5,155 bases of DNA from DATDRM01 sp035291705 (GCA_035291705.1 DATDRM010000033.1:1-5155); one strand, 5' to 3'; positions 1 to 5,155 are shown, counted from the stretch's first letter. Made by a program: numbers and translations. The notes: generated from the letters alone by a model not told the origin.

Positions 1-1
1 G

Positions 2-217
2 CCAGTCAGCCCCGAGCCGATCGTCGAGACCAGCTGGCCGGACCAGATCACTCCAAACACACGCATCTCTTTTAAGAAAGATCGTTTTGCCAACTCCTCA
101 CCTCACCGTTTATTGTTTTCGACTTCTCAGGAGATCCGTCCCAAAAATATTGCTCTCACGGCCGTCCCTGGTGCAAAGATCCGTTTTGTCCTGGAATTGA
201 GTCAAGGCCTCGAATGA
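2..217 (+). CDS. possible C-terminal end of a protein, family unknown (5' partial)
   Basis: A reading frame is open from the left edge of the window to a TGA at 215-217, giving 71 residues. It reads like a real protein tail: mixed polar and hydrophobic composition, alternating beta-like stretches (for example KIRFVLELSQGLE at the end), no cysteine, and GC-ending codons in its first twenty codons. I do not recognise a family or motif in it. Against it, a second forward frame is also open over much of this stretch (to about 199), so openness alone is weak evidence, and no start is visible because the gene would begin outside the window. If real, it lies upstream of the redoxin gene on the same strand, separated by 185 bases that contain a candidate promoter, so the two are probably not cotranscribed. 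Confidence 0.4.
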   Translation, partial: PVSPEPIVETSWPDQITPNTRISFKKDRFANSSPHRLLFSTSQEIRPKNIALTAVPGAKIRFVLELSQGLE

Positions 218-303
218 TCTAAACTTGCTCATATTGGGGCTCTTGATCGGCGCGGCACGCCCCGGGAAAGCTGGGAAAGCCTAATTATACCCTCACGCAA
301 CTA

Positions 304-332
304 TTGCGACATGAATTGTCCTGGATTACAAT
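304..332 (+). promoter_or_regulatory. candidate sigma70-type promoter for the redoxin gene
   Basis: TTGCGA at 304-309 (4 of 6 to TTGACA) and TACAAT at 327-332 (5 of 6 to TATAAT) are separated by exactly 17 bases. Transcription would start near 339, giving a leader of about 64 bases before the ATG at 403. The rest of the gap 218-402 holds no gene that I can see. It contains a small direct repeat, GGGAAAGCT then GGGAAAGCC, at 264-281. The call rests only on consensus match and spacing. Confidence 0.4.
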
Positions 333-402
333 GCCATACCTGGCTAGTTTCTAAAGACCAACTCGTGTTCATCAGCGAAACCTGCAGATAGACCAAAATA
401 AA

Positions 403-903
403 ATGACTCTCCTCACTATCCGCTTCGACGACCAGGACCGCAGCACCCCTGCGCCCTACTTCCGCCTCCCTTCTGCGCAGGGAGGTTGGGTCTCATCCCG
501 CGATTTCCACGAACAGAGCAACCTGCTTCTGCTCTTTCTCCACGCTCAGGCCTGTCCCACCTGCCAGGAATTTCTGAACGCGCTCGCTACCCGCTGGTCC
601 GATTATCTCCAGGCGGATGCCAGGTTAGTCATCATTCTCCCCCAGCCAGTCGAAACGCTCGCCTTACCTTCCAGCCTTGTAGGCATCCCGATCCTCTTTC
701 TGGCCGACCCCAACGGGAGCGTGCGCCAGGAATATGCCCGCCTGATGGCTCCGCACCTGGTGGGCGAAAACGATGTCATGCTCTTCGCCCTCGACAACTA
801 CAGCTCTCCATATGCTTGCCTGGTCGGGCCGCAACCGGAGCCTTCCGCCCAGGACGAGCTGCTCGCCTGGCTGCGCTTCATCAGCATCCAGTGTCCCGAG
901 TGA
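403..903 (+). CDS. thioredoxin-fold / redoxin (AhpC/TSA-like) family protein
   Basis: This 166-residue protein has the outline of a peroxiredoxin-like or thioredoxin-like redoxin. After an N-terminal strand (APYFRLPSAQGGWVSSRDF, about residues 17-35) comes a hydrophobic beta strand LLLLFLHAQ and then the redox motif C51-P-T-C54, the position of the active-site CxxC at the head of helix 1. A strand RLVIILPQ (74-81), a loop resembling the family's ILFLADPNGSVRQEYA (97-112) and a segment DNYSSPYACLVG (131-142) follow; P136 could be the cis-proline facing the active site. Further cysteines are C139 and C164. There is no signal peptide, so it should be cytoplasmic. The probable role is thiol-disulphide exchange or peroxide reduction; the substrate cannot be told. 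ATG 403 is the first ATG after an in-frame TAA at 352-354, and no clear Shine-Dalgarno precedes it. The gene stands alone and converges on the minus-strand lipoprotein gene. CPTC differs from the CGPC of classical thioredoxin. Confidence 0.8.
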   Translation: MTLLTIRFDDQDRSTPAPYFRLPSAQGGWVSSRDFHEQSNLLLLFLHAQACPTCQEFLNALATRWSDYLQADARLVIILPQPVETLALPSSLVGIPILFLADPNGSVRQEYARLMAPHLVGENDVMLFALDNYSSPYACLVGPQPEPSAQDELLAWLRFISIQCPE

Positions 904-915
904 GGCGTCCCCGAA

Positions 916-930
916 TGGCCCGTCGGGCCA
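916..930. terminator. short GC-rich hairpin after the redoxin stop, possible terminator
   Basis: TGGCCC at 916-921 and GGGCCA at 925-930 form a perfect 6-base-pair stem with a 3-base loop, 12 bases after the redoxin stop codon and between two converging genes. There is no T-run on its 3' side, so it is not a classical intrinsic terminator. It could still act as an RNA 3'-end stabiliser. The remaining bases to 1005 show nothing else. Confidence 0.25.
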
Positions 931-1005
931 GAGTGAATCAGACTGCGCTTAGGATAATAATATTGATCCGGGATAAACACGGAAAACTCAGATAAAGATC
1001 ATGCC

Positions 1006-2271
1006 CTACAATGAAGAGCACGCTTCATTACCGGCTGCGTCCGTAGCGCACACCTGATAAATGAGGTCGCCAGATGGCCCATCAATCACACCGCGCCAAA
1101 GGTACTCACCGTACCACTGCATCGGGGTCTCATGTTCTTGTCCATCTACTGTCCATCGCAACACTACTGAGCGCCAGTCGTGAGGCATGGTTGGACTCTT
1201 GTTATCGTGAACGCGAGCGCGTATCTGAAGTGGCTGACCCGGCGTAGGTGTGCTTACTTTCTCAACCAAAGTAATCACAGGCGGGGCTGTATCGGGTTGA
1301 ATGTTCTTGCCGAGAAAAACTCTTTCATCACTTGCAGATGGATTTTCTCCCTGGGCCTGGACGACATCCAGCTTGTTATCGTTGTTGAGATCAGCCACGG
1401 CGATGCCGAGCGTCCCCGGGGTGTCTTTCCCGGCGAACACTTTATAAGCCATCTTCAAATGGCCTGAGCCATCATTGATTAACAAACGGTCCGGGCCATC
1501 CAGGGATCCAATTATAAAATCCGCATCTCCATCGGAGTCGAAGTCTAGAAATACGTCCATGTTATCATCATAGGTGGGGTTCTCACGATTGGGCCATAGT
1601 TCAGCGGTGGCGTTCACAAAACCACCATGTTGATTATTGAGAAAAACATGCTCATAATAACCGCCATCGTTGATCGTGACAAGCTCGAGATAACCATCGC
1701 CATTGAGATCCATGGCCTCAAAATCATAATTGTTAATGAATTGAGGCAGTCTATCTTCCGTAACATCGGTAAAGTTGTAGGCGCCATCATTTTCGAAGAA
1801 GAAGCTCCCTTTGCAGACCTTACATGAAACCAGGATGTCGAGGTCGTAATCGTTGTCAACATCTACAAACTCCAATTCCCAGGAGAACTTCACCAGGACG
1901 TCAGGCATACGCCCACCGGTGGCATCGGAAAAATGCCCCTCGCCATCGTTGAGCCACAGCATGGTGCGTCCTCCCTTGTTATGCATTGGGCTGTCAGGGC
2001 CCCAATCAGCCAGAACTATGTCCAAATCCCCATCATCGTCCACATCGCCGAACTCCAAATCGCCGATACTGGCCTTGATTTGCGGTAGATGGGTCGCTGT
2101 GACCTCGGTGAAGTTGCCTGAACCATCGCCCAGATAAAGTCGGCTTTGGGTTTGAAAGGTTGTACCCACCAGAATATCGGGTTGTTGATCATTATTGACA
2201 TCCCGCACCTTAATGACCCGCGCCAGCATGCTGGTTGGGCCAAAAACCTCCTGGGTTACCTCCTTGAACAT
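1006..2271 (-). CDS. FG-GAP/VCBS-repeat protein with C-terminal Ig-like domain (downstream piece of a frame-broken gene)
   Basis: This 421-residue piece is mostly a series of FG-GAP/VCBS calcium loops of the form D-x-D/N-x-D-x-x-x-D, at residues 24-32 (DVNNDQQPD), 76-84 (DVDDDGDLD), 137-145 (DVDNDYDLD), 188-196 (DLNGDGYLE), 243-251 (DFDSDGDAD) and 294-302 (DLNNDNKLD). Each is followed by a hydrophobic strand and, further on, by a 'LNDGSGHF'-type turn. Such repeats fold as beta-propeller blades in secreted or surface proteins and often mediate binding. After the last blade, residues 329-421 look like an Ig-like or bacterial Big-type domain (PPVITLVEKV..., ending GDLIYQVCATDAAGNEAC), with C408 and C418 as a possible disulphide. 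The ATG at 2271 is unlikely to be the true start. It has no export signal, and the residues just before it in this frame continue the repeat begun in the overlapping piece 2256-2693. The intact product would be about 560 residues. The TAG stop is at 1006-1008. The ligand is unknown. Confidence 0.75.
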   Translation of the reverse strand: MFKEVTQEVFGPTSMLARVIKVRDVNNDQQPDILVGTTFQTQSRLYLGDGSGNFTEVTATHLPQIKASIGDLEFGDVDDDGDLDIVLADWGPDSPMHNKGGRTMLWLNDGEGHFSDATGGRMPDVLVKFSWELEFVDVDNDYDLDILVSCKVCKGSFFFENDGAYNFTDVTEDRLPQFINNYDFEAMDLNGDGYLELVTINDGGYYEHVFLNNQHGGFVNATAELWPNRENPTYDDNMDVFLDFDSDGDADFIIGSLDGPDRLLINDGSGHLKMAYKVFAGKDTPGTLGIAVADLNNDNKLDVVQAQGENPSASDERVFLGKNIQPDTAPPVITLVEKVSTPTPGQPLQIRARVHDNKSPTMPHDWRSVVLRWTVDGQEHETPMQWYGEYLWRGVIDGPSGDLIYQVCATDAAGNEACSSL

Positions 2272-2693
2272 CTGGCTGGGCCTTGATTGAGGAAGACCCG
2301 ACTAAACGCTGGTTGTCCAGGTGTCTCGTAGTCGCCTCCATTGGCAAAGAGAATATCTACCAAACTGTCGCCGTTAATGTCCGCTAATTCGACTTTGTTC
2401 GTCCATTCCCTGGTTGTACCAATAGTCGCCTGGGTCGCATCTTCCCATAAGTCCGCTGGCCCGGCTTCTGGTGTCACCGTGGGTGCCGAAGTCGATGCAA
2501 CCTCTTGCATAGTAGTCGGGGGAATTGAGGTCGGTGTTGGTGGTAAGGTTGCTACGACCTCTTGCGCAGTAGTCGGAGAAATCGAGGTCGAGGGTGGTGC
2601 TAAGGGGGTAGTTGTGGGGGCACTGCACCTAACCAAAAAAACAGTAACCAATGTGATTCCAACAACATGCATTAACAATTTTCGGTAGTTCAT
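2256..2693 (-). CDS. N-terminal piece of the FG-GAP repeat lipoprotein (signal peptide, Thr/Pro linker, first repeat)
   Basis: The 145-residue product starts with a lipoprotein-like export signal: positively charged MNYRK, a hydrophobic core (residues 6-21) and C23. The residues before the cysteine are LVR. An arginine at -1 is unusual for a lipobox, where G, A or S is expected, so lipidation is likely but not certain. Residues 24-80 are a Ser/Thr/Pro-rich linker containing two 19-residue repeats (36-54 and 55-73). The first FG-GAP calcium loop is DINGDSLVD at 105-113. After 'SRVFLNQG' (131-138) the frame departs from the family pattern and ends in PARCSRR and a TAA at 2256-2258, while the next frame carries the expected continuation (see 1006-2271). 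The start is well supported: AAGGAG at 2706-2701 lies 7 bases before the ATG, and a strong promoter lies upstream. It is either a frameshifted pseudogene or an intact gene with a one-base sequence error. Confidence 0.75.
   Translation of the reverse strand: MNYRKLLMHVVGITLVTVFLVRCSAPTTTPLAPPSTSISPTTAQEVVATLPPTPTSIPPTTMQEVASTSAPTVTPEAGPADLWEDATQATIGTTREWTNKVELADINGDSLVDILFANGGDYETPGQPAFSRVFLNQGPARCSRR
2259..2301 (-). other. frameshift interval joining the two lipoprotein pieces
   Basis: The upstream frame ends at TAA 2256-2258 and the downstream frame is closed by TAG at 2302-2304, so the switch must lie in 2259-2301. Comparison with the next repeat narrows it: 'SRVFLNQG' (upstream frame) followed by 'PSQMFKEVTQEV' (downstream frame) matches 'SRLYLGDGSGNFTEVTATHL' in the following blade. 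The break therefore falls at or near the GGCCC run (plus-strand GGGCC, about 2278-2282). Adding one base there restores a continuous frame; two fewer bases would also do so. I see no slippery heptamer of the X-XXY-YYZ form in the zero frame. Confidence 0.65.
2475..2588 (-). repeat. two tandem 57-base repeats encoding 19-residue Thr/Pro units
   Basis: The linker of the lipoprotein contains two adjacent in-frame copies, 2588-2532 and 2531-2475. They encode TSISPTTAQEVVATLPPTP and TSIPPTTMQEVASTSAPTV. By hand alignment about 40 of 57 bases match. The best-conserved part is the stretch encoding the SI-PTT-QEV core. Confidence 0.7.
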
Positions 2694-2700
2694 TTTCTCT

Positions 2701-2706
2701 CTCCTT
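2701..2706 (-). promoter_or_regulatory. Shine-Dalgarno of the lipoprotein gene
   Basis: AAGGAG on the minus strand lies 7 bases before the ATG at 2693. It fixes that ATG as the start of the lipoprotein gene. Confidence 0.75.
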
Positions 2707-2828
2707 TTTTGGATAAGGCCGTCGCTTTGCTTAGATAGTCGTGGATGGAGAATTGCGAATCAATTGTCAAGAAGAAAGGGTCAACAACGCTAAACTAAGA
2801 TAATTTAGATTATATTTACCCTAAAACA

Positions 2829-2856
2829 ATTATGGCGAAATTTTTTAGAATGTCAA
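2829..2856 (-). promoter_or_regulatory. strong sigma70-type promoter for the lipoprotein gene
   Basis: Reading the minus strand, TTGACA (2856-2851, 6 of 6) is followed after 16 bases by CATAAT (2834-2829, 5 of 6). Transcription would start near 2822, giving a leader of about 130 bases before the ATG at 2693. A perfect TATAAT at 2814-2809 lies slightly downstream but has no matching -35. A second TTGACA at 2770-2765 has no matching -10. Confidence 0.55.
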
Positions 2857-2870
2857 TAAGGAATAATTTG

Positions 2871-2891
2871 TTTTGGGTGTTTGTCCCAAAA
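2871..2891. repeat. inverted repeat, possible operator
   Basis: TTTTGGG (2871-2877) and CCCAAAA (2885-2891) are perfect 7-base arms around TGTTTGT. On the minus strand the element sits 14 bases upstream of the TTGACA box of the lipoprotein promoter, a place where an activator or repressor could bind. Confidence 0.4.
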
Positions 2892-2897
2892 TTGGTT

Positions 2898-2910
2898 GGA
2901 GAATTTCTCC
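2898..2910. repeat. perfect 6-1-6 dyad, possible operator
   Basis: GGAGAA, one T, then TTCTCC form a perfect palindrome about the central base, seven bases after the TTTTGGG/CCCAAAA repeat. The tight symmetry suits a dimeric DNA-binding protein better than a stable hairpin. No regulator gene is visible in the window. Confidence 0.35.
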
Positions 2911-2940
2911 GATCATAAATGGCCTCGCAACCGTGCTCAC

Positions 2941-2958
2941 TGCGCCGTCCCCGGCGCA
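2941..2958. repeat. GC-rich hairpin in the AT-rich intergenic region
   Basis: TGCGCCG (2941-2947) and CGGCGCA (2952-2958) form a perfect 7-base-pair stem with the loop TCCC. It sits inside a GC-rich islet at about 2921-2982 within otherwise AT-rich DNA. No T-run follows on either side, so a terminator is not supported. Confidence 0.45.
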
Positions 2959-3125
2959 CCAGGACATTGGCTGGGGTGACCGTATATAACTTGCAAATTT
3001 GATAGCAAGGAAACCCTTTACTTATCGAGTAACTTCAGAAAAAAGTATTAAAATACACACCACAAGCCGAAACGTTGTCCGAACAATTTAGAATTTGTAA
3101 TAAGTAGGATTGGTTCCAGGGGGGT

Positions 3126-3134
3126 AAAGGAGGG
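3126..3134 (+). promoter_or_regulatory. strong Shine-Dalgarno of the PilZ gene
   Basis: AAAGGAGGG contains the full AAGGAGG core (3127-3133) with 8 bases to the ATG at 3142. It is the best ribosome-binding site in the window and decides the start. Confidence 0.85.
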
Positions 3135-3141
3135 TTAATCT

Positions 3142-3867
3142 ATGTCCTCAAACTTTGCACCTACCGATGACGATGTATTAACCATCATCAGATCGCTTGG
3201 CCGGCAAAACGTCACTCTACAGTTGACCAAATCCTTCAAGGGGATGGTTCTTAACCAAGATATCAATATCCTTGAGGTAAATCCGGACTGCGCAACTTTT
3301 CAGACAACCCGTATTGAAATGTGCGCTGCCTTGGAAGGCAATATTTACCTGCATAGCCAGCTATTTCCAAAGCCAGTGGTTGCGCGCTTGAAGAAGCTCA
3401 ACACTTGTAAAGGCATTTTCGTTCTCTCTGGATTCGCCTATATCGACACTAAATGGAAAGAGCGCCAGTATGAAAGAGTTAGACCCCCAAGAACCGTTTA
3501 TGTTACCTTGCATTGGTGGGGTAAATCGTATCGCGCTTCTCTGGAGAATATTTCGATCAATGGAATGGGGCTATTGGCTTATAAGCTTTTCGAAAGCAGA
3601 ATGAAAATCCAACCTGGTTCAAACACCCAATTGGAATTCCAGCTTTCTCCCGAATACAAGTTTATGGGGCTTAAAGGGAGGATCGTTTACTCGTGTGCAA
3701 TCAATAGTTTTTTTGTGAAATTAGGTATCCAGCTCTACCCCAAGGCAAGCGAAGCTCGTTCGTTGAAAAAGTATATTGCTCAACGTAAGTATGAAATTAT
3801 GGAGGAACTCGACCAGGCCTTCACCGACTTGAGTAAGCCGCGCGGTGTGGAGAGCCTGTTTTTTTAG
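3142..3867 (+). CDS. PilZ-domain protein, likely cyclic-di-GMP receptor
   Basis: The 241-residue product has a two-part layout. Residues 1 to about 100 resemble the N-terminal beta domain found before PilZ in YcgR-like proteins (DVLTIIRSLGRQNVTLQL, then short strands); I call this part only tentatively. Residues about 105-205 form a PilZ domain: the cyclic-di-GMP-binding arginine pair R108-x3-R112 (RQYER) and, 24 residues on, N136-I-S-I-N-G141, matching the D/N-x-S-x-x-G signature, followed by the closing strands (GRIVYS, KLGIQLYP). Residues 205-235 are charged and probably helical. No signal peptide or membrane segment is seen, so it should act in the cytoplasm, binding cyclic-di-GMP and passing the signal to an unknown partner such as motility, pilus or envelope machinery. 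All ligand-contact signature residues are present. The gene is monocistronic as far as seen, divergent from the lipoprotein gene, and AT-richer than nfeD. The stop is TAG at 3865-3867. Confidence 0.8.
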   Translation: MSSNFAPTDDDVLTIIRSLGRQNVTLQLTKSFKGMVLNQDINILEVNPDCATFQTTRIEMCAALEGNIYLHSQLFPKPVVARLKKLNTCKGIFVLSGFAYIDTKWKERQYERVRPPRTVYVTLHWWGKSYRASLENISINGMGLLAYKLFESRMKIQPGSNTQLEFQLSPEYKFMGLKGRIVYSCAINSFFVKLGIQLYPKASEARSLKKYIAQRKYEIMEELDQAFTDLSKPRGVESLFF

Positions 3868-3880
3868 CATCTCTTTTCGG

Positions 3881-3923
3881 CCCCTCTGGTTCCTCTGCTT
3901 CCTCTGCTCCTTCTGTCCCCTCC
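3881..3923. repeat. pyrimidine-rich 9-base tandem repeat
   Basis: Just after the PilZ stop there are about 4.7 units with a 9-base period: CCCCTCTGG, TTCCTCTGC, TTCCTCTGC, TCCTTCTGT, CCCCTCC. Two adjacent units are identical. The plus strand is almost all C and T apart from a G at the end of units; the minus strand is purine-rich. It fills the space between the PilZ gene and the -10 box of nfeD, where a -35 box would be expected. Confidence 0.65.
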
Positions 3924-3937
3924 AAGACAAATCGGCT

Positions 3938-3943
3938 TATAAT
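3938..3943 (+). promoter_or_regulatory. -10 box of nfeD, predicting a leaderless transcript
   Basis: TATAAT matches the consensus in all six positions, inside GGCT-TATAAT-AGCC, whose outer four bases are inverted repeats. The ATG of nfeD follows after only 7 bases (3944-3950), so transcription would begin at or next to the ATG. No Shine-Dalgarno lies before the ATG, which fits a leaderless mRNA. I see no good -35 box 16-18 bases upstream. Confidence 0.5.
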
Positions 3944-3950
3944 AGCCTTA

Positions 3951-5155
3951 ATGAATCGCCGCCTCCGTACTTTCCTTTGGTTGATCGCAGTCAATGCCTT
4001 GCTCTTCACTGCGTGGACTGCGTTCGCCCAGCAGTCCGCTCCCCTCGTCCTTCTCCTCACCGCCGAAGGCCCGCTCACCCCCGCCATGGGACAATACCTC
4101 GAGCGCGGCATCCGCGCCGCCGAACAGGGTGGCGCACAAGCCCTGATCCTGCAGCTCGATACTCCCGGCGGCAGCATCGTCCTGATGAACCGCATGGTGC
4201 AGACCATGCGCGCCAGTCCAGTGCCTATTGTCGTCTACGTGGCTCCCTCGGGCGCCATCGCCGGCAGCGCCGGGACGATCCTTACCCTGGCCGGGCATGC
4301 CGCCGCCATGGCCTCGGGCACCGCCATCGGCGCCGCCAGCCCGGTCGGCCCGGAGGGGCAGGAGCTGGGCGAGACGCTGGCCGCCAAGGAAAAGAACATC
4401 CTCAAGGCTACCGTGCGCAGCCTGGCGGAGGCGCGCGGCGCAGAAGCCATCGCTCTGGCCGAACAGACCATCGAATCAGCCGAGGCCGTTTCCGCCAGGG
4501 AGGCGCTTGAGATCGGCCTGGTGGACTTCATCGCCAACGATATCCCTGACCTGCTGCGCCAGCTGGATGGCTTCACCGTCTCCACTGTCGCGGGGGAGCG
4601 CACGCTGCACACGGCGAACGCCCTGGTCACGCCCATTGAGCCGGCCTGGATCGAGAGTCTGCTGGGCATTCTGACCAACCCGAATTTCGTCTTCCTGCTG
4701 CTCACCATTGGCGTGCAAGCCATCTTGATCGAGCTCTCCAGCCCGGGCGGTTGGGTGGCCGGTTTCATCGGGGTGGTCTGCCTGGCCCTGGCGACCTATG
4801 GGCTGGGCATTTTACCCGTCAACTATTTTGGTTTGATCTTCCTGGCGACCGCTTTCGTCTTGTTCGTTCTGGATATTAAAGCCCCCACACATGGCGCGCT
4901 CACCGCCGCCGGGGTGGGCTCGCTGATCCTCGGCGCCCTGGTGCTGTTCAATTCGCCGGGCACGCCGTCTTTCCAGCGCGTCTCGGTGCCCCTCGTGATA
5001 GGTGTCTCCCTGGTGACTGCCGCCATCTTCTTCACCATCCTGACCTTCGCCCTGCGCGCCCAAAAAGCCCCCATCCGCACCGGCCAGGAGTCCCTGGTTG
5101 GCAAGATCGGCACAGTTCGCAGCTCGCTCTCCCCCGTGGGCAGTGTTCAGGTAGC
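3951..5155 (+). CDS. nfeD: NfeD-family membrane-bound ClpP-class serine protease (3' partial)
   Basis: The frame runs from ATG 3951 to the right edge, 401 residues without a stop. Residues 1-26 are a signal peptide (RR-L-R, hydrophobic core, cleavage after AFA26). Residues 30-205 are the ClpP/SppA-like protease domain: substrate-loop motif DTPGG at 70-74, nucleophile S106 in GSAGT (105-109), and a general-base lysine that is probably K146 or K148 in AAKEKN before VRSLAEARG. The family uses a Ser-Lys dyad; by family comparison K146 fits best. AREALEIGLVDFIA (182-195) is also typical. About five membrane segments follow (near 246-260, 268-288, 293-307, 315-333, 345-368). From 378 (GQESLVGKIGTVRSSLSPVGSVQV) the soluble NfeD OB-fold begins and is cut off; a few dozen residues are missing. 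NfeD proteins usually pair with a slipin/stomatin gene next door, which here would lie beyond the window. The role is cleavage of hydrophobic membrane-protein regions in envelope quality control. Compared with the PilZ gene it is GC-rich. Confidence 0.9.
   Translation, partial: MNRRLRTFLWLIAVNALLFTAWTAFAQQSAPLVLLLTAEGPLTPAMGQYLERGIRAAEQGGAQALILQLDTPGGSIVLMNRMVQTMRASPVPIVVYVAPSGAIAGSAGTILTLAGHAAAMASGTAIGAASPVGPEGQELGETLAAKEKNILKATVRSLAEARGAEAIALAEQTIESAEAVSAREALEIGLVDFIANDIPDLLRQLDGFTVSTVAGERTLHTANALVTPIEPAWIESLLGILTNPNFVFLLLTIGVQAILIELSSPGGWVAGFIGVVCLALATYGLGILPVNYFGLIFLATAFVLFVLDIKAPTHGALTAAGVGSLILGALVLFNSPGTPSFQRVSVPLVIGVSLVTAAIFFTILTFALRAQKAPIRTGQESLVGKIGTVRSSLSPVGSVQV

Larger units (their letters stand above)
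2694..3141. other. divergent intergenic region, AT-rich with a GC-rich islet
   Basis: These 448 bases separate the minus-strand lipoprotein gene from the plus-strand PilZ gene. I see no coding frame worth calling. The stretch is AT-rich except for an islet at about 2921-2982. It holds a good minus-strand promoter (2829-2856), three inverted repeats (2871-2891, 2898-2910, 2941-2958) and a Shine-Dalgarno at each end. No equally good plus-strand promoter is visible. TAAAAT at 3049-3054 and TTGTCC-17-TAATAA (3075-3103) are weak candidates for the PilZ gene. Confidence 0.6.

Noticed and set aside
486..995. 169-residue plus-strand frame overlapping the redoxin gene
   Set aside because: It is Arg/Pro/Ser-rich with no domain pattern and overlaps the better supported redoxin frame, which has the CPTC motif.
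1614..2243. Several small frames on both strands inside the FG-GAP gene
   Set aside because: They are products of the repeated Asp/Asn codons of the real gene read in other frames, with no export signal or motif of their own.
2271..2304. Programmed ribosomal frameshifting in the lipoprotein gene
   Set aside because: No slippery heptamer in the right phase and no clear stimulatory hairpin just downstream; a one-base error or mutation in the GGCCC run is simpler.
2941..2958. Intrinsic terminator at the GC-rich hairpin
   Set aside because: No T-run follows the stem on either strand, and neither flanking gene ends there, since both are divergent from this region.
4235..4768. Long open minus-strand frame (177 residues) and other open frames over 3845-4674 and 4812-5113
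   Set aside because: They lie inside the nfeD frame, which has full family motifs. GC-rich coding DNA leaves other frames open, and their products are low-complexity and rich in Arg, Ser and Pro.
1..5155. CRISPR array, tRNA or rRNA gene, insertion sequence or attachment site
   Set aside because: I saw no regularly spaced repeats with spacers, no cloverleaf-like or rRNA-like segments, no transposase or integrase frame and no paired terminal inverted repeats.

Overview
The window looks like chromosomal DNA from a free-living bacterium. A Chloroflexota (Anaerolineae-like) source is my best guess, but it is inference: a redoxin with a CPTC motif, a putative lipoprotein with a Ser/Thr/Pro-rich linker and FG-GAP/VCBS repeats, a PilZ protein and a membrane-bound NfeD-type serine protease sit together as single genes, with mixed leadered and apparently leaderless starts. 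No marker gene fixes the taxonomy. GC content varies visibly: the nfeD gene is GC-rich with strong GC3, while the PilZ gene and its upstream region are AT-richer.

Layout, left to right. 2-217 may be the tail of a gene entering from the left, with no recognisable family. 403-903 (+) encodes a small thioredoxin-fold (AhpC/TSA/redoxin-like) protein, with a plausible sigma70-type promoter at 304-332. On the minus strand, converging on it, 2693 to 1006 encodes a putative exported lipoprotein with seven calcium-loop FG-GAP/VCBS repeats and a C-terminal Ig-like domain. Its reading frame is broken once, within about 40 bases around 2259-2301, so it appears as two overlapping pieces (2256-2693 and 1006-2271).

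The 448-base gap 2694-3141 is a divergent regulatory region. It holds a very good minus-strand promoter (TTGACA-16-CATAAT), three inverted repeats and a strong Shine-Dalgarno on each side. 3142-3867 (+) is a PilZ-domain protein, a likely cyclic-di-GMP effector. After it come a 9-base-period pyrimidine-rich repeat (3881-3923) and a perfect TATAAT only 7 bases before the ATG of an NfeD-family protease (3951 to the right edge, 401 residues visible, C-terminus cut off). That spacing predicts a leaderless mRNA.

The genes do not form an obvious operon or single pathway. Themes in common are the cell envelope (lipoprotein, NfeD protease) and signalling or redox (PilZ, redoxin). I do not see a convincing undescribed system. 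The points most worth checking are the broken lipoprotein frame, the dyads in the divergent region, the leaderless nfeD start and the 9-base repeat.
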